This document shows, one piece after another, positions 6,743-6,857 of a stretch of 6,857 bases of DNA. The stretch covers positions 1-6,857 of the forward strand of contig CAKZLA010000274.1 in assembly GCA_937124525.1 (NCBI GenBank), written 5' to 3'. Within the stretch, counting starts at the first letter, position 1. Each line of letters starts with the position of its first letter. Below the pieces are notes generated by a model. The model was not told the DNA's origin, made no database searches, and was given only the letters and a program-made list of their open reading frames with translations. Source of the stretch: an uncultured Desulfobacterium sp. Lineage in GTDB: Bacteria > Desulfobacterota > Desulfobacteria > Desulfobacterales > Desulfobacteraceae. The position numbers and the translations under genes were made by a program.

Positions 6743-6857
6743 ATGGGCCAACAAGTCGCCTTGCACTCTGCGCGCTCATATTGACAGCGGGCTGCAAGCA
6801 TCCGGAAATTACTGCCGTTCCACGGCGACAGTGGAACCAGTGTGAAGACGCTGAGGG
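6739..6857 (+). CDS. Putative lipoprotein, 3' partial
   Basis: Only the first 39 complete codons are in the window. The product begins MNGPTSRLALCALILTAGCK: a short N-region with Arg7, a hydrophobic core (residues 8-15) and a lipobox-like LTAGC with Cys19 as the probable lipidated residue. Thr at -3 is tolerated but less usual than Leu. The mature part HPEITAVPRRQWNQCEDAEG is polar and has a second Cys at 35. This predicts a Sec-exported, membrane-anchored envelope protein. A GAGGA ribosome site and an ATGA overlap with a small ORF support the start. No family or function can be assigned from so little. It is transcribed away from the glycosyltransferase, so a shared envelope role would be speculation. 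Confidence 0.6.
   Translation, partial: MNGPTSRLALCALILTAGCKHPEITAVPRRQWNQCEDAE

Overview
The window reads as two unrelated pieces of bacterial DNA joined head-on near position 4,880-4,900. The left piece (1 to about 4,895) carries four plus-strand genes of acyl-CoA and flavoprotein metabolism. The right piece (about 4,897 to 6,857) carries a minus-strand glycosyltransferase gene and the start of a plus-strand lipoprotein gene. Two real genes that point at each other, etfA and the glycosyltransferase, both lose their 3' ends at the same point. A chimeric assembly or template-switch join is therefore the simplest explanation, with a true rearrangement as the alternative.

Left piece. It starts inside a FadD-type long-chain acyl-CoA synthetase. 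A 190-bp gap follows, then a DAO-family FAD-dependent oxidoreductase, a strong intrinsic terminator, etfB, a 149-bp gap holding a long imperfect foldback, and etfA without its C-terminus. The sequence style and gene set suggest a sulfate-reducing deltaproteobacterium of the Desulfobacterales type, where fatty-acid and methylamine-type oxidations feed electron transfer flavoproteins (inference from protein style, no search run). The likely logic is that the synthetase activates acids to CoA esters, while EtfAB collects electrons from acyl-CoA dehydrogenases encoded elsewhere and perhaps from the neighbouring oxidoreductase.

Right piece. The minus-strand gene encodes a GT9 (ADP-heptose:LPS heptosyltransferase-like) domain, a polar linker, and the beginning of a second GT-B-like domain cut by the junction. 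Its wording resembles planctomycete or verrucomicrobial proteins (inference). It is divergent from a plus-strand lipoprotein that runs off the window. The 544-bp region between them is mostly unexplained. Its distal end holds competing stem-loops, a good Shine-Dalgarno, and a 17-codon ORF that overlaps the lipoprotein start by ATGA.

GC content in the few lines sampled by hand is similar on both sides (about 50-55%), so composition alone does not expose the join. The long open frames that cross it (plus strand to 5,153, minus strand down to 4,596) are read-through artefacts and should not be annotated as fusion proteins. I found no tRNA, rRNA, CRISPR array or insertion sequence. The strongest candidates for something undescribed are the foldback between etfB and etfA and the leader region before the lipoprotein.
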